A stretch of 33,272 nucleotides of DNA from Terriglobales bacterium (GCA_030038475.1 JASHOU010000163.1:1-33272); one strand, 5' to 3'. Counted from the stretch's first letter, positions 16,019 to 26,511 are shown. The notes: generated from the sequence alone by a model not told the origin. Translations and numbers: made by a program.

Positions 16019-16096
16019 ATTGGTGATTTGTAATTGGTAATTGGAAACCAAAGGCCCTTAAATCACAAATTGCAAATCACCAATTACAAATAATCT
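16019..16096. repeat. AT-rich inverted repeat element, copy A
   Basis: ATTGGTGATTTG (16019-16030) and CAAATCACCAAT (16073-16084) are perfect inverted arms, surrounded by further TAATTGG and CCAATTA units. It lies between the convergent stops at 15996 and 16120 and may act as a two-way terminator. It is related to the copies at 16748-16840 and 22258-22294. Confidence 0.7.
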
Positions 16097-16119
16097 GCGC
16101 CTCGCGCGTTTTCGCATTC

Positions 16120-16728
16120 TCACCTCTTACTTCCCACCAACCGTCTGCCGACAATCTCAAATTTTCCTTCCAGAACTATCCTGATCGCCTCGCTATATGC
16201 AACGTGCTCCTGCTCGAGTATCCTCGCCGCCAGCGTCTCCTCGTCGTCCGAGTCGAGCACCGGCACGGTTTTCTGCACGATAATGGCGCCGTGATCGAGT
16301 TCTTCATCGACGAAGTGCACGGTGCAGCCCGTGACCTTAACTCCGTAGGCAAATGCCTGCTCCTGCGCTTCGAGCCCAGGAAAAGACGGGAGCAGTGACG
16401 GGTGAATGTTTAGGATTCTCTGCGGAAACTGCTGCACAAACCACAGCGAAAGCAGGCGCATGTATCCCGCCAGGCAGACCAAGTCGACCTTATTTTCTTT
16501 CAGAGCCGCCACAACCTCGCGATCGTGTTCCTCGCGCGCCTTGCCTTTCGACGGAATCACCACCGCATTGAGCCCGCGCTGGCGCGCAGTTTCGATCCCC
16601 TGAGCATCGGCGCGGTTCGAGACAACAACTGCGATGCGGGAATCGGGAATGTTGCCAGAGGCGACGTTTTCGGCGATGGCGATAAAGTTCGAGCCACGCC
16701 CGGAAAGAAGGATGCCAAGATTTTTCAT
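16120..16728 (-). CDS. purN: Phosphoribosylglycinamide formyltransferase (GART), folate-dependent
   Basis: The 202-residue enzyme transfers a formyl group from 10-formyltetrahydrofolate to GAR, step three of purine synthesis. It has the phosphate loop SGRGSNF (residues 9-15), the catalytic NIHPSLLPSFPG with Asn107 and His109, and DEELDHG with Asp145, matching the Asn-His-Asp triad of the E. coli enzyme. The ATG at 16728 is preferred over the GTG two codons upstream (16734); neither has a strong ribosome-binding site. purM lies just upstream on the same strand, separated by 116 bases that hold a large AT-rich hairpin. Confidence 0.96.
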   Translation of the reverse strand: MKNLGILLSGRGSNFIAIAENVASGNIPDSRIAVVVSNRADAQGIETARQRGLNAVVIPSKGKAREEHDREVVAALKENKVDLVCLAGYMRLLSLWFVQQFPQRILNIHPSLLPSFPGLEAQEQAFAYGVKVTGCTVHFVDEELDHGAIIVQKTVPVLDSDDEETLAARILEQEHVAYSEAIRIVLEGKFEIVGRRLVGSKR

Positions 16729-16747
16729 GACCACAGCAGAAGAATTT

Positions 16748-16840
16748 GTAATTGGTGATTTGTAATTGGTAATTTGAAGGCTGCCCGAACGTCGGCGCAG
16801 AGTTGTTTTTCAATTACAAATTACAAATTGCCAATTACCA
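16748..16840. repeat. AT-rich inverted repeat element, copy B, between purM and purN
   Basis: Arms of about 31 bases (16748-16778 and 16809-16840), built from TAATTGG/CCAATTA units, are inverted copies with few mismatches. They are separated by a GC-rich 30-base centre. On the minus strand the element begins a few bases after the purM stop and ends about 20 bases before purN. As RNA it would form a long AU-rich hairpin between the two genes. Confidence 0.8.
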
Positions 16841-16844
16841 ATTT

Positions 16845-17894
16845 CTAGCTGAACACAACCTTGCGATCACCCTTAACGATCCGCCCCACGCTATAAAACT
16901 TCTCTCCGGCCCGTTCCAGCAGAGTCTGCGCTTTTTTGAATTTCTTTGCCGGTATCACCATCAGCATTCCCAGCCCCATATTGAAAGTCCGGAGCATCTC
17001 TTCTTCCGTCACATTGCCCAGCTTTTGCAGATGTTCAAAGATGGGCAGAACCGGCCACGTCCCGCGTTCGATCACCGCCGACATGCCTTTGGGCAGCGCC
17101 CGCGGAAGATTCTCGGTGATCCCTCCGCCCGTTATGTGCGCCAGCGCGACGACGCACTCGCCCGCGATCATCTTGCGAATAATCGGCCAGTAGCTACGAT
17201 GCGTGCGCATGAGCTCATTCCCGACCTTATTCTTGATCTCGCTGACAAACGTCTCCGGAGAATAGCCGGCAACTTCAAAAAGCAGTTTGCGCGCCAGCGA
17301 ATAACCGTTGGTGTGCAGCCCATTCGAAGGCAGTCCCAGCACGCAATCCCCCACCTGAACGTCTTTGCCATTGATGATGCGGTCGCGCTCCACCACGCCC
17401 ACAATGAATCCCGCGAGATCGTATTCCCCATCGGGGTAGAATCCCGGCATCTCGGCAGTTTCGCCGCCGATCAGCGCGCAGCCGTTATGTTTGCACGCTT
17501 CAGCGAGCCCGCCCACAACCTTTTCCGCGACCTCCGGGTCCAGCCTGCCCGTTGCCAGGTAATCCATAAAAAACAACGGCGCGGCGCCCTGCACGGCAAT
17601 GTCGTTCACGCAGTGATTCACCAGGTCCGCGCCCACCGAATGGTGCGCGCCCATTTCAAACGCGACTTTCAATTTCGTGCCCACTCCGTCTACGCTCGAA
17701 ACTAACACCGGATCCAGATACTTTTTGTCGACGGAAAACAGCGCGCCGAACCCGCCAATCTCGCTGAGCACTCCCTTAGTAAAGGTCTTATGCGCAAGAT
17801 ATCGAATGCGCTGCTTGGTTTTGTTGCCGCGATCAATGCTGACACCGGCGTCGGCGTAAGTAATCGATCCGCTTTGCACGTTGGAGTTGGCCAC
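16845..17894 (-). CDS. purM: Phosphoribosylformylglycinamidine cyclo-ligase (AIR synthetase)
   Basis: The 349-residue enzyme closes the imidazole ring of FGAM with ATP to give AIR, step five of purine synthesis. Signatures in order: SITYADAGVSIDRGNK (residues 9-24), the ATP-binding VSSVDGVGTKLKVAFEMG (about 66-83), NHCVNDIAVQGAAPLFF, IGGETAEMPGFY, and LPSNGLHTNGYSLAR. Length is normal for the family. The ATG at 17894 is the natural start. It precedes purN in the same direction. Confidence 0.97.
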   Translation of the reverse strand: MANSNVQSGSITYADAGVSIDRGNKTKQRIRYLAHKTFTKGVLSEIGGFGALFSVDKKYLDPVLVSSVDGVGTKLKVAFEMGAHHSVGADLVNHCVNDIAVQGAAPLFFMDYLATGRLDPEVAEKVVGGLAEACKHNGCALIGGETAEMPGFYPDGEYDLAGFIVGVVERDRIINGKDVQVGDCVLGLPSNGLHTNGYSLARKLLFEVAGYSPETFVSEIKNKVGNELMRTHRSYWPIIRKMIAGECVVALAHITGGGITENLPRALPKGMSAVIERGTWPVLPIFEHLQKLGNVTEEEMLRTFNMGLGMLMVIPAKKFKKAQTLLERAGEKFYSVGRIVKGDRKVVFS

Positions 17895-18076
17895 GTTTCA
17901 ATCCGCCATTGTTCAATCTGCTATTTGCCGGGATGGAGATGCGCCAGCGAGCCCTCAGTAGAAGCGATTTCAGCGCAACAAATTCTAGCACGTCTGCGCT
18001 TGTGCTCCGCTTTGGCAGCGGTGCAGTTTAGTTGTCATCCCGAGCAAGCCAAACTCCGGCGCACGCCCCGAAACGC

Positions 18077-18082
18077 TATAAT
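18077..18082 (+). promoter_or_regulatory. -10 box of the S10 peptidase gene
   Basis: A perfect TATAAT lies 33 bases before the ATG at 18115. No good -35 box is seen 16-18 bases upstream. The leader would be about 25 bases, just enough for the GGGAG ribosome-binding site. Confidence 0.4.
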
Positions 18083-18114
18083 TCTTGTCCGATCTTTTTC
18101 CCTGGGAGAAGAGC

Positions 18115-19752
18115 ATGAGAATTTTTGCAGTTTTAATTTTGTTGGCCTCCACGATTCCCTTTACCGTCGCGCAGCAGAACGACACACCCGACACCTCCAC
18201 CGAAAACGCCAAACAGGCCGCCGCCAAAAAAGAAAAAGCCAAAACACACGCCGCCACTCCGGATAAGACAGCCGAAAACGCAAAGCCCGCCGAGGCGCCG
18301 AAGTCCGATGGCGAAGCCACCGACAAAGAAGAACACTACGATGTCACCGAAGTGCCGCCCGTCGTCACCCATCACCAGCTTGCGCTCAACGGCAAGAACC
18401 TCAGTTACACCGCGACCACAGGACGCCTTCCCATCAAGCGCGAGGATGGCAAGATCGAAGCCGAAATGTTTTTTGTCGCCTACACGCTCGACGGCCAGGA
18501 TGCCGGCAAGCGTCCACTCACCTTCGCCTTCAACGGCGGCCCAGGCTCGGCTTCGGTCTGGCTGCACATGGGCGCGCTCGGCCCCAAGCGTGTCGTGCTC
18601 CAGGCCAACGGCTTCATGCCCGCCGCTCCTTACCGGCTCGAAGACAATCCCGACACCCTGCTCGATCGCAGCGACATCGTCATGGTCGATGCCATGTCTA
18701 CCGGCTACTCTCGCGCAGCAACCGCCGAACTTACCAAGAAATTTCTCGGCCTCAAGGGCGATGTTCAGGCCTTCGGTGAATTCATTCGTCTCTATCTCTC
18801 GCGTTACGATCGCTGGAGTTCGCCATTGTTTCTGCTCGGCGAAAGCTACGGCACCACCCGCGCCGCCGGTCTCTCCGGATACCTGACCGACCACGGCATC
18901 GCTTTCAACGGAGTCACTCTGTTGTCGATGGCTGTGGACTTCAGCACGCTGGAATGGAACCACCAGAATGACCTGCCCTACACGCTGCTCGTGCCCACGT
19001 TTTACATGATCGCCGGTTATCATCACAAACTCTCGCCCGATGTTACTCAGGATGTCGCTCGCACCCGCGACGAAGTCGTCCGCTGGGCGAACAACGACTA
19101 CGCGCTCGCTCTCAGCAAAGGCGATGCCCTCTCGCCTGATGAGCACCGCAAAATTGTCGAGCAACTTTCACGCTACATCGGTCTGCGCCCCGAGGTCATC
19201 GAGGCTCACAACATGCGCATCGACGTTCCTACCTTCGGCCACGAACTGCTGCTCGATCAAAAATTAGTCTCTGGTCGCCTTGACGGCCGCTTCACCAGTC
19301 CCAATCCCGGCGATCAGCCGTTCTACGATCCCACCAGCGCCGCCATCCTCCCGCCCTACACCTCGGCGTTCAACAACTATCTGCGCACCGAACTGAATTA
19401 CAAATCCGATATGCCCTACCGGGTCTTCGCCTACGACCAACCCGGCTTTCGTACGTGGGACTGGGGACAATCAGCCGAAGAAGGCTTTCCCAGCACAGCC
19501 GGCGGATTGCGATCGGCCATGATCAAGAACCCGTACATGAAGGTGCTGGTGATGGAGGGCTACTACGATTTAGCCACACCGTTCTCCGCAGCCAACTGGA
19601 CCATGGATCATCTCGACCTCGACGCGAAATATCGTCAGAATGTTTCCTACGGCACGTATAACGCGGGTCACATGGTGTATATCGATCGCGCCGAGCACGA
19701 CAAGATGAAAAAGGATCTCGTCAATTTCATGGAGAAGTGCCTGGGCCAATAA
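18115..19752 (+). CDS. Secreted S10 family serine carboxypeptidase
   Basis: The 545-residue protein has a signal peptide (residues 1-19, ending in TVAQQ) and then a charged, low-complexity Ala/Lys/Glu linker to about residue 80. The alpha/beta-hydrolase part has the oxyanion segment FNGGPGSASVW and the nucleophile motif GESYGT with Ser244. The acid in YYDLATP is Asp485 and the histidine in YNAGHMVY is His519, so the S10 triad is complete. It removes C-terminal residues from peptides outside the cytoplasm. The ATG at 18115 is chosen for the signal peptide and for GGGAG about eight bases upstream; a GTG ten codons earlier is less likely. The linker resembles the lysine/alanine-rich protein at 14101 in composition only. 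Confidence 0.93.
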   Translation: MRIFAVLILLASTIPFTVAQQNDTPDTSTENAKQAAAKKEKAKTHAATPDKTAENAKPAEAPKSDGEATDKEEHYDVTEVPPVVTHHQLALNGKNLSYTATTGRLPIKREDGKIEAEMFFVAYTLDGQDAGKRPLTFAFNGGPGSASVWLHMGALGPKRVVLQANGFMPAAPYRLEDNPDTLLDRSDIVMVDAMSTGYSRAATAELTKKFLGLKGDVQAFGEFIRLYLSRYDRWSSPLFLLGESYGTTRAAGLSGYLTDHGIAFNGVTLLSMAVDFSTLEWNHQNDLPYTLLVPTFYMIAGYHHKLSPDVTQDVARTRDEVVRWANNDYALALSKGDALSPDEHRKIVEQLSRYIGLRPEVIEAHNMRIDVPTFGHELLLDQKLVSGRLDGRFTSPNPGDQPFYDPTSAAILPPYTSAFNNYLRTELNYKSDMPYRVFAYDQPGFRTWDWGQSAEEGFPSTAGGLRSAMIKNPYMKVLVMEGYYDLATPFSAANWTMDHLDLDAKYRQNVSYGTYNAGHMVYIDRAEHDKMKKDLVNFMEKCLGQ

Positions 19753-19789
19753 ACTTCGCCCAATAGAATTCGCGCCATAAACTTCGCCA
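19747..19789. repeat. Short tandem array over the S10 peptidase stop
   Basis: Three units, CAATAAACTTCGCC, CAATAGAATTCGCGC and CATAAACTTCGCCA, follow each other. The first includes the last codon and TAA stop of the peptidase gene. The units are 14-15 bases long and imperfect. Confidence 0.55.
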
Positions 19790-19846
19790 GAGTTCACCGT
19801 CGGCCATTCGTTTCCCGGCGGCGGGTGTGTTCTAATTCTCAACGCC

Positions 19847-20749
19847 GTGCGCGCCGCCGTCATCCTCGGCCTGGGAACTTCACCCGCAGATTTGAAGCCG
19901 TTTCAACGCGGTTCTTCCACCGAGTGGCTGCACGGGCTGCCCGCGTCTTCCGCCGATGCCGACGCTATTCTGATTTTTGGCGGCGACGGCACCATTCATC
20001 GCCATCTGGCTGCGCTCGTGCGGCTCGAGCTGCCTGTGCTCATCGTCCCTGCGGGCAGCGGAAACGATTTTGCGCGAGCCCTCAAACTGCACTCGGTGCG
20101 GGATTCACTGCGCGTTTGGCGCGATTTTGAAGCGGGCAAAATCCAGGCGCGAGCAATCGATCTCGGAGTCATCGTTGCGCGCTCTGCGCCCGACCGCATT
20201 CGTTATTTCTGCTGCGTTGCCGGCTGCGGCCTCGACTCGGCGGTCGCGCGCCGCGCCAATCGCATGCCGCGCTGGCTGCGCGCCCACGGCGGCTATGCGT
20301 TGGCGCTCCTGCCCTTGCTGCTCAATTTGCCGGTTTTTTCCCTGCGCCTTACGCAGACTAATCAAACGCAGACCAATAGTAATGAGGCACGACATAATGG
20401 CGAGACGCGAATTACCGTCGAAAAGCCCACACTGCTCGCCGCATTCGCCAACACCCAGTTTTACGGCGATGGCATGATGATCGCCCCGCAAGCCGACTTC
20501 ACCGACGGCAAACTCGACATCTGCCGCATCTCGGCGATGGATCCCCTCAAGCTATTTTGCATGTTTCCGACCGTATATTTCGGCCGTCATCTGACCATGC
20601 CTGAGGTCGAATACGCAAAGGCAGAACGCGTGATGATCGAAACCGACACTCCAATTGAAATCCATGCCGACGGAGAATACGTCTGCGAGACTCCCGCCGA
20701 AATTTCCATTGCCGCCGGCGCTCTTCGAGTAATCCATTCGCCCCGCTAG
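19847..20749 (+). CDS. Diacylglycerol kinase family lipid kinase (YegS-like)
   Basis: The 300-residue protein carries the DAGK catalytic signature IFGGDGTIHRHL with GGDGT at 45-49, and the nucleotide-site segment VPAGSGNDFARAL with GSGNDFAR at 70-77. The C-terminal beta-sandwich has FANTQFYGDGMMIAPQADFTDGKLDI and ends in IEIHADGEYV, typical for YegS/DgkB-like enzymes. It phosphorylates a lipid alcohol such as diacylglycerol at the membrane face; the exact lipid is unknown. The start is a GTG at 19847 without a clear ribosome-binding site. A hairpin with a T-tract lies 140 bases after the stop. Confidence 0.9.
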   Translation: MRAAVILGLGTSPADLKPFQRGSSTEWLHGLPASSADADAILIFGGDGTIHRHLAALVRLELPVLIVPAGSGNDFARALKLHSVRDSLRVWRDFEAGKIQARAIDLGVIVARSAPDRIRYFCCVAGCGLDSAVARRANRMPRWLRAHGGYALALLPLLLNLPVFSLRLTQTNQTQTNSNEARHNGETRITVEKPTLLAAFANTQFYGDGMMIAPQADFTDGKLDICRISAMDPLKLFCMFPTVYFGRHLTMPEVEYAKAERVMIETDTPIEIHADGEYVCETPAEISIAAGALRVIHSPR

Positions 20750-20888
20750 GAGCCCGCTCGTTCCCCGGACCGACGTGCATCTCACCGCCCAATCGCGCCG
20801 TCGCCCCACAACCGCCAACCGCAAGCACTGCGAACTCGCGAAAGCACCAGTCTTTTCAGGAGCGGCTTTCTGGATAGTTCCGTTTTGC

Positions 20889-20923
20889 CGGTACTGATCT
20901 GGGAATTAGATCAGTGCCGTTTT
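20889..20923 (+). terminator. Intrinsic terminator-like hairpin
   Basis: CGGTACTGATCT (20889-20900) and AGATCAGTGCCG (20908-20919) form a 12-bp stem with one G-U pair and a seven-base loop, directly followed by TTTT. It ends the lipid kinase unit and insulates the next gene, whose -10 box starts 34 bases later. Confidence 0.65.
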
Positions 20924-20956
20924 GTCGACCATCCACCCAGAAGTGTTTCCAAGGAC

Positions 20957-20962
20957 TATAAT
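20957..20962 (+). promoter_or_regulatory. -10 box of the small secreted protein gene
   Basis: A perfect TATAAT lies 24 bases before the ATG at 20987, in the context CTATAATCGCG also seen at 14024. No convincing -35 box is visible. Confidence 0.4.
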
Positions 20963-20986
20963 CGCGCGCGGAGGAAACAGAAACAA

Positions 20987-21427
20987 ATGAGAAAAACTCT
21001 ATGCGCCACTCTGTTTGCCATAACCCTGCTAACCACGCTCACCGCCCTTGCGCAGAATCCGAACTATGATTACGGACCGGTGTGGCGCGTCACCTACTAC
21101 TCGATCAAGCCCGGCCAGGCGGAGCCGTTCTGGAAAGATTTTCGCGAGAACCTGAAGCCTACATATGAAACGCTGAAGAGGGAAGGCCTGATCAGCGACT
21201 ACAAAGTCTGGACCAACGTAACCACCGATGGCCCGCACGATTGGGATGTCGCCGTCGGCTATATGATTCCCAACTGGGCGTCAATCGACCAACTCGACGC
21301 CAAAGCAGCCACCATCATCGCCAAGCAGTACGGATCGCGAGAGGCCATGATCGAAGCCGGAAAAAAACGCAACGAGATCCGCGAAGTAGTATCGAGTAAG
21401 TTGGCGCGCGAAGTCATGCCCAAATAG
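20987..21427 (+). CDS. Small secreted protein, possible dimeric alpha/beta-barrel
   Basis: The 146-residue product has a signal peptide (residues 1-22, ending in TALAQ). The mature part starts YGPVWRVTYYSIKPGQAEPFWKDF and has a following helix and the strand LISDYKVWTN. This strand-helix-strand pattern resembles the ferredoxin-like monooxygenase/NIPSNAP fold, but no catalytic residues can be named. The ATG at 20987 is chosen for the signal peptide and GGAGGA about 11 bases upstream; the frame is open further upstream. It forms its own unit between a terminator and the kdp locus. The function is unknown. Confidence 0.72.
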   Translation: MRKTLCATLFAITLLTTLTALAQNPNYDYGPVWRVTYYSIKPGQAEPFWKDFRENLKPTYETLKREGLISDYKVWTNVTTDGPHDWDVAVGYMIPNWASIDQLDAKAATIIAKQYGSREAMIEAGKKRNEIREVVSSKLAREVMPK

Positions 21428-21497
21428 GAGTTGGATCACGGTACAACAGAACCGAGCGGACCCGAATGCTTTTTCCCAAGAAGCATTCGGGAACCCG

Positions 21498-21536
21498 GAT
21501 GACTGATTAAGATGACGGGCTAAGATGACAGCTAAC
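21498..21536. repeat. Three tandem 13-bp units
   Basis: GATGACTGATTAA, GATGACGGGCTAA and GATGACAGCTAAC follow each other without gap between the small secreted protein gene and kdpC. GATGAC and a TAA are kept in each unit. Confidence 0.6.
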
Positions 21537-21612
21537 CGCACGGAACTCTTTTTAAGCCAGCGTTTATGGGGTCTAGTCCACAGCGTGATCGCCGCCTCAA
21601 CGCAACCTTTGT

Positions 21613-22236
21613 CTAGTGGCTACGTCCATACCGCGCATCCAACGCCAGATTCAGCTCGAGCACATTCACGCGTGGTTCACCCAGAAATCCCCACTGCCGG
21701 TTCTCCGTGTGATCGCGAACCAGTTGCGCGACCTCGCCCTCCGGAATTTTTCGCTCCGCCGCAACACGGTGAACCTGAAACTCCGCCGCCGCCGGCGTGA
21801 TATCGGGGTCGAGTCCTGAACCCGACGTTGTCACGAGATCGACCGGAATCAGAGTATCGGAATTCTTGCCGGGATTCTCCGCTCGCAACTTGGCAACATC
21901 TCCATTCACGCGCGTAATCAGCTGCGCGTTGGTTGGGCCCAAGTTTGAGCCGCCCGAAGCGGTAGCATCGTAACCTGCCGCGCCCGCCGCCGACGGCCGC
22001 GAATGAAAGTAGCCCGGCCCCGAAAACGTCTGCCCGATCAGCCTCGAACCTACCAGGCTCGATCCAGCCGAGCTCGATCCAACCAACTTCCCATCCCTTG
22101 CATAAATCAGCTCGCCATTGGCCTGCTTCGGAAACATCGCCTGCGCGAGCCCGGTCACCAGCAACGGATAAATAATTCCCAACAGCACGGTCGTGGCCGC
22201 CGTCATCAGCATCGCTGTAATCAAATTCTTCTTCAT
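21613..22236 (-). CDS. kdpC: Potassium-transporting ATPase subunit KdpC
   Basis: The 207-residue subunit has one N-terminal membrane helix (about residues 6-30) and the conserved SxLIGQ-type segment [20 protein letters not shown]. These are followed by the signature [14 protein letters not shown] and [16 protein letters not shown] near the end. KdpC sits between KdpA and KdpB and raises ATP affinity of the pump. The start is placed at the ATG at 22236 (MKKNLIT) because family homology begins there; the frame is open 11 codons further. It is the last gene of kdpFABC, separated from kdpB by an AT-rich repeat. Confidence 0.96.
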   Translation of the reverse strand: MKKNLITAMLMTAATTVLLGIIYPLLVTGLAQAMFPKQANGELIYARDGKLVGSSSAGSSLVGSRLIGQTFSGPGYFHSRPSAAGAAGYDATASGGSNLGPTNAQLITRVNGDVAKLRAENPGKNSDTLIPVDLVTTSGSGLDPDITPAAAEFQVHRVAAERKIPEGEVAQLVRDHTENRQWGFLGEPRVNVLELNLALDARYGRSH

Positions 22237-22257
22237 AATTCCGGTTCCAAGTGATTT

Positions 22258-22294
22258 CTCAATTACCAATTACAAATTCCCAATTACAAATTTC
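22258..22294. repeat. AT-rich repeat element, copy C, between kdpB and kdpC
   Basis: CAATTACCAATTACAAATT and CCAATTACAAATT units directly follow the kdpB stop. Read on the minus strand, the stretch after the TAG is nearly the same as that after the purM stop. Only one arm is clear here. Confidence 0.65.
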
Positions 22295-24322
<2,028 letters not shown>

Positions 24323-24325
24323 GTT

Positions 24326-24400
24326 TATCTGAAAAAGTCCTATCTCAAAACGTCGTGCCGCAAAAACGCCACGCGGCAAAATTTCCCGCTCAGAAAGTCT
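24326..24400. repeat. 15-bp imperfect tandem array between kdpA and kdpB
   Basis: Five units of 15 bases run from 24326 to 24400 (for example TATCTGAAAAAGTCC, TATCTCAAAACGTCG, CCGCTCAGAAAGTCT). On the minus strand each has a run of T after GAC or GGC. The first unit in the direction of transcription includes the kdpA stop (24390-24392), and the last ends three bases before the kdpB ATG. Confidence 0.6.
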
Positions 24401-26186
24401 TCCCTGCCATCATCAGCAAGTGTTCCAGCACCGGCCCCAGGCTGAGCGCGGGGAAAAATGTGAGCGCGCCCACAATCAAAATCACCGACACCAGAAGAAC
24501 CGTAAACAATGGCGTGGTCACCGGGAACGTCCCTGCCGAAGCGGGAACTGTTTTCTTCTTCGCCAGATTGCCGGCAATCGCCAGCATGGGAATGATCATG
24601 AAGAACCGGCCCACCAGCATGGTGAACGCGCCCGCGGTGTTATACCAAAGCGTGTTGCCGTTCAACCCCGCGAATGCAGAACCGTTGTTCCCTGCCATGG
24701 ATGTGAACGCATAGAGGATTTGCGTCAGCCCGTGCGGGCCCGAATTGCTGATGCTGGTTAAGCCAAACTTCGCCACCGACGAGATCGCCGTCAGCACGAG
24801 AATGATCAACGGAAAAACCAACGTCACCAGCATCGCCATTTTCACGTCGTAGGCTTCAATTTTTTTTCCCAGATACTCCGGCGTTCGCCCCACCATCAGA
24901 CCTGCAATGAACACCGACAGCACCACGTAGATAAGAATGCCGTACAGGCCTGCGCCCACACCGCCGAAAACTGTCTCACTGAGCATGATGTTCACCAGCG
25001 GTACCATTCCTCCGAGCGGAGTGAACGAGTCGTGCACGCCATTGATGGCGCCGCAACTGGCGTCGGTCGTGACCGTCGCGAACAGAGCCGAGTTGGCAAT
25101 CCCAAAGCGCACTTCCTTGCCTTCCATGTTGCCGCCGGGTTGCAACGCACTAACCTGTTGATCGGCCCCATGCAACAGCGGATTTCCGCTCGCTTCGGCC
25201 CAGTAAGCCGTCGCTACTCCGCACAAAAACAGCACGGCCATCGCCGCCCATACCGCCCAGCCATGACGCTGCGAGCCGGTCATCCGTCCCAGCGTATAAG
25301 TAAGACCTGCGGGGATGGCAAAGATAGAAAGCATTTGCAGGAAGTTACTAAGTGGTGTAGGATTTTCAAACGGATGCGAGCTGTTGGCGTTGAAAAACCC
25401 GCCGCCGTTCGTGCCCAGCATCTTGATCGCTTCCTGCGAAGCCACCGGCCCTTGCGCGATCGTCTGGCTGCTCACCGTGTCCATCACCGGTTTTCCGTCG
25501 GATCCAATCAGCGGTTTTCCGTCGGCCCCCGTCTTCTGCACCTGTTGCGTCTCGACTAGTTTCGCCGTGTCATACGGCCTGAGATTCTGCACCACCCCCT
25601 GCGAGACCAGCAGCAGCGCATAGACGATGCAGGCCGGCAACAGCACCCACAAAGCCGAGCGGGTCATATCAACCCAAAAATTGCCAATCGTTTCTTTCTC
25701 TTTCCGCGCGATCCCGCGAACGAAAGCGATCGCGAGCGCAATTCCCACCGCCGCCGATGTGAAATTGTGGTACGCCAATCCGGCCATCTGCGTCAGATAG
25801 CTCATGGTCGACTCGCCGGAATAGTTCTGCCAGTTGGTGTTGGTCGTGAACGACGCAGCGGTATTAAAAGCCAGCGCCTGCGCCACGGCCCCAAACTTCT
25901 GCGGATTCAACGGCAGCCACTGCTGCACTCGCTCGATCACATAAAGCACCAGCATCGAAACCCCGCTGAACAGCAGCATCGAAACACAGTATTCAGTCCA
26001 GCGCATCTCGTGCTCTTCATTGACGCTGGTTACTCGATACAACAGCCGCTCAATCGGCCGAAGCACTGGGTCGAGAAACGTGCGCTCGCGGCTGAATACT
26101 CGCGCCATGAACACGCCCAGCGGCTTCGTGATCGCGAGAATCACCGCGAGAAACACCGCGATCTGCGTCCAACCATTAATTGTCAT
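24390..26186 (-). CDS. kdpA: Potassium-transporting ATPase subunit KdpA
   Basis: The 598-residue channel-like subunit selects and conducts potassium. It has about ten membrane segments and the four filter loops of the SKT superfamily, including [21 protein letters not shown] cut short here as [11 protein letters not shown] (about 116-126), [31 protein letters not shown] and the last near [18 protein letters not shown] loop near residue 215 contains a short GADGKP/GSDGKP duplication not common to all KdpA proteins. The ATG at 26186 lies one base after the kdpF stop, which fits tight coupling. Confidence 0.98.
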   Translation of the reverse strand: MTINGWTQIAVFLAVILAITKPLGVFMARVFSRERTFLDPVLRPIERLLYRVTSVNEEHEMRWTEYCVSMLLFSGVSMLVLYVIERVQQWLPLNPQKFGAVAQALAFNTAASFTTNTNWQNYSGESTMSYLTQMAGLAYHNFTSAAVGIALAIAFVRGIARKEKETIGNFWVDMTRSALWVLLPACIVYALLLVSQGVVQNLRPYDTAKLVETQQVQKTGADGKPLIGSDGKPVMDTVSSQTIAQGPVASQEAIKMLGTNGGGFFNANSSHPFENPTPLSNFLQMLSIFAIPAGLTYTLGRMTGSQRHGWAVWAAMAVLFLCGVATAYWAEASGNPLLHGADQQVSALQPGGNMEGKEVRFGIANSALFATVTTDASCGAINGVHDSFTPLGGMVPLVNIMLSETVFGGVGAGLYGILIYVVLSVFIAGLMVGRTPEYLGKKIEAYDVKMAMLVTLVFPLIILVLTAISSVAKFGLTSISNSGPHGLTQILYAFTSMAGNNGSAFAGLNGNTLWYNTAGAFTMLVGRFFMIIPMLAIAGNLAKKKTVPASAGTFPVTTPLFTVLLVSVILIVGALTFFPALSLGPVLEHLLMMAGKTF

Positions 26187-26187
26187 T

Positions 26188-26277
26188 TCAGAATTTCTCC
26201 GGCTTTAGCAAGGCGTACAACAGGTAGACCATCAAACCGGCGCTTACGATCAGCATGATCACTGCTTCAGCATTCAT
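26188..26277 (-). CDS. kdpF: Potassium-transporting ATPase subunit KdpF
   Basis: A 29-residue single-helix membrane peptide, [18 protein letters not shown] followed by [11 protein letters not shown]. The ending LLxPEKF is the hallmark of KdpF, which sits against KdpA and stabilises the complex. The ATG at 26277 overlaps nothing and the stop is one base before the kdpA start. GAG in the last tandem unit upstream is the only ribosome-binding candidate. Confidence 0.93.
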   Translation of the reverse strand: MNAEAVIMLIVSAGLMVYLLYALLKPEKF

Positions 26278-26283
26278 GGCATT

Positions 26284-26366
26284 GTTCTCAGAAAATGTCC
26301 TCAGGAAATGTTCTCAGGAAATTCTTCTCAGCAAACTGTCCTCGGTCAAATTGTCTTCAGCGAATT
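26284..26366. repeat. 13-15-bp imperfect tandem array before kdpF
   Basis: Six units, among them GTTCTCAGAAAAT, GTCCTCAGGAAAT and GTTCTCAGGAAAT, run from 26284 to 26366. On the minus strand the consensus is about ATTTYCTGAGRAC. The outermost unit covers the stop of the 28-residue ORF (26357-26359), and the innermost ends about six bases before the kdpF start. Confidence 0.7.
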
Positions 26367-26443
26367 CGATCGCAGAACGTCACATAACCGAGCGACAGCA
26401 GGAAGAACGCCACCGTGATAACGACAAAGATCAGGTCTTGCAC
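26357..26443 (-). CDS. 28-residue single-helix membrane peptide upstream of kdpF
   Basis: From a GTG at 26443 the frame encodes MQDLIFVVITVAFFLLSLGY then VTFCDRIR and a TGA stop. This is one hydrophobic helix with an acidic start and a CDR-type basic end. GGGGAGG lies at 26448-26454, four to five bases upstream. It is in line with kdpF-A-B-C. It is not KdpF, whose own ORF follows. Other bacteria also have small membrane ORFs before kdpF; I infer it is an extra Kdp-associated peptide. A longer frame (26346-26627) overlaps it, but this frame has the better ribosome-binding site. Confidence 0.65.
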   Translation of the reverse strand: MQDLIFVVITVAFFLLSLGYVTFCDRIR

Positions 26444-26511
26444 ACAACCTCCCCAAGCGCGGATTCAACCCTAAGCGCCGATTAACCCGGTACGAGTCAG
26501 CCTTTCCATAT

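Noticed and set aside
18133-19164. 343-codon minus-strand frame
   Set aside because: Antisense to the S10 peptidase, which has a complete catalytic triad and signal peptide.
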